NCBI GenBank assembly: GCA_964651395.1
Contig: CAZYXZ010000108.1
Location: 1 to 6,773 of the forward strand
Direction of reading: 5' to 3'
Source: CAZYXZ01 sp964651395
GTDB lineage: Bacteria; Actinomycetota; Actinomycetes; BP-191
DNA length: 6,773 bases
Made by a program: the position numbers and the translations under genes. Shown here in pieces: positions 6,482 to 6,773 of the stretch. Each line of letters begins with the position of its first letter. The stretch's first letter is position 1. Under the pieces are notes generated by a model, which was not told where the DNA came from, ran no database searches, and worked only from the letters and a program-made list of their open reading frames with translations.

Positions 6482-6773
6482 ATGCCCGGGCTGCCGTCGC
6501 GCGGCGTCGCGCTGCGGGGCACCGTCTGGCCGGGAGGCGACGAGGACCCCATACCGGACGCGGTCGTCGTCGTCGACGGTCGCGGGCACGTCGTCGCGCT
6601 CGGTCCGGCGGCGCACGTGTCGCTCCCGGAGGACCTCCCGTCGTACGGCGGCGGGAAGGCCTGGGTGCTGCCGGGCGTCGTCGACGCGCACGTGCATCTC
6701 GCCTTCGGCGCCCCGGAGGACATGCTGGCCGGCGGCGTCGTCGCCGTCCGCGACCTCGGCGCACCACCCGCCC
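6482..6773 (+). CDS. Amidohydrolase family protein, 3' end outside the window
   Basis: The frame opens at ATG 6482, four bases after the dnaE stop, and runs open to the window edge (97 complete codons). The first 60 residues form the small beta-rich domain typical of the imidazolonepropionase/hydantoinase-like superfamily (AVVVVDGRGHVVALGP). Next comes WVLPGVVDAHVHLAFG, whose HxH pair (HVH) is the first metal-binding motif of the superfamily, then GGVVAVRDLGAP, the strand that normally follows in imidazolonepropionase-like and related cyclic-amide hydrolases. The product is therefore probably a metal-dependent hydrolase of a C-N bond; the substrate cannot be told from this fragment. No strong ribosome binding site is visible, so translation may depend on termination at dnaE. 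Codon 24 is ATA, rare in this GC-rich setting. Confidence 0.85.
   Translation, partial: MPGLPSRGVALRGTVWPGGDEDPIPDAVVVVDGRGHVVALGPAAHVSLPEDLPSYGGGKAWVLPGVVDAHVHLAFGAPEDMLAGGVVAVRDLGAPPA

Noticed and set aside
4915..6723. 602-codon open frame on the - strand opposite the end of dnaE and the amidohydrolase
   Set aside because: It runs antisense across two recognised genes, shows no domain, and is expected from third-position GC bias.
1..6773. Mobile element, CRISPR array, tRNA or rRNA, phage or defence system
   Set aside because: No such signatures were seen on either strand; the window is almost fully occupied by housekeeping genes with uniform composition.

Overview
The window reads as a housekeeping chromosomal segment from a high-GC actinomycete. 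The base composition is strongly GC-rich, third codon positions are almost always G or C, starts are often GTG, and the gene order (DksA/TraR-like zinc finger protein, lspA, RluA-family pseudouridine synthase, then dnaE) is a familiar actinobacterial arrangement. I cannot place it below phylum or class. The replicative polymerase lacks an N-terminal insertion that I remember from Mycobacterium and Streptomyces DnaE1, which may point to a less-studied lineage.

Layout, all on the + strand. (1) Bases 1-518: the 3' part of a DksA/TraR-like C4 zinc-finger protein with a Lys/Pro/Ala/Val-rich N-terminal tail built on an 18-bp repeat. (2) 515-973: lspA, signal peptidase II, best read from a non-canonical CTG start that overlaps the previous stop. 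(3) 970-1899: RluA/RluD-family 23S rRNA pseudouridine synthase. (4) 1896-2858: a 320-aa single-pass membrane protein that I cannot name, with a lone Cys-Pro-Cys motif in its C-terminal domain. (5) 2859-3003: the only real intergenic gap, with a weak promoter candidate and the dnaE ribosome binding site. (6) 3004-6477: dnaE, a complete DNA polymerase III alpha subunit with all nine PHP metal ligands. (7) 6482-6773: the N-terminal end of an amidohydrolase, cut by the window edge.

Genes 1 to 4 are joined by three successive 4-base stop/start overlaps (CTGA, GTGA, GTGA), so they are probably one translationally coupled operon. dnaE and the amidohydrolase form a second unit with a 4-base gap. The functions are mixed: transcription modulation, lipoprotein maturation, ribosome modification and chromosome replication. 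There is no sign of a mobile element, CRISPR array, RNA gene, phage or defence system. The less ordinary points are the CTG start of lspA, the unnamed CPC membrane protein and the polymerase's apparently intact PHP proofreading site.
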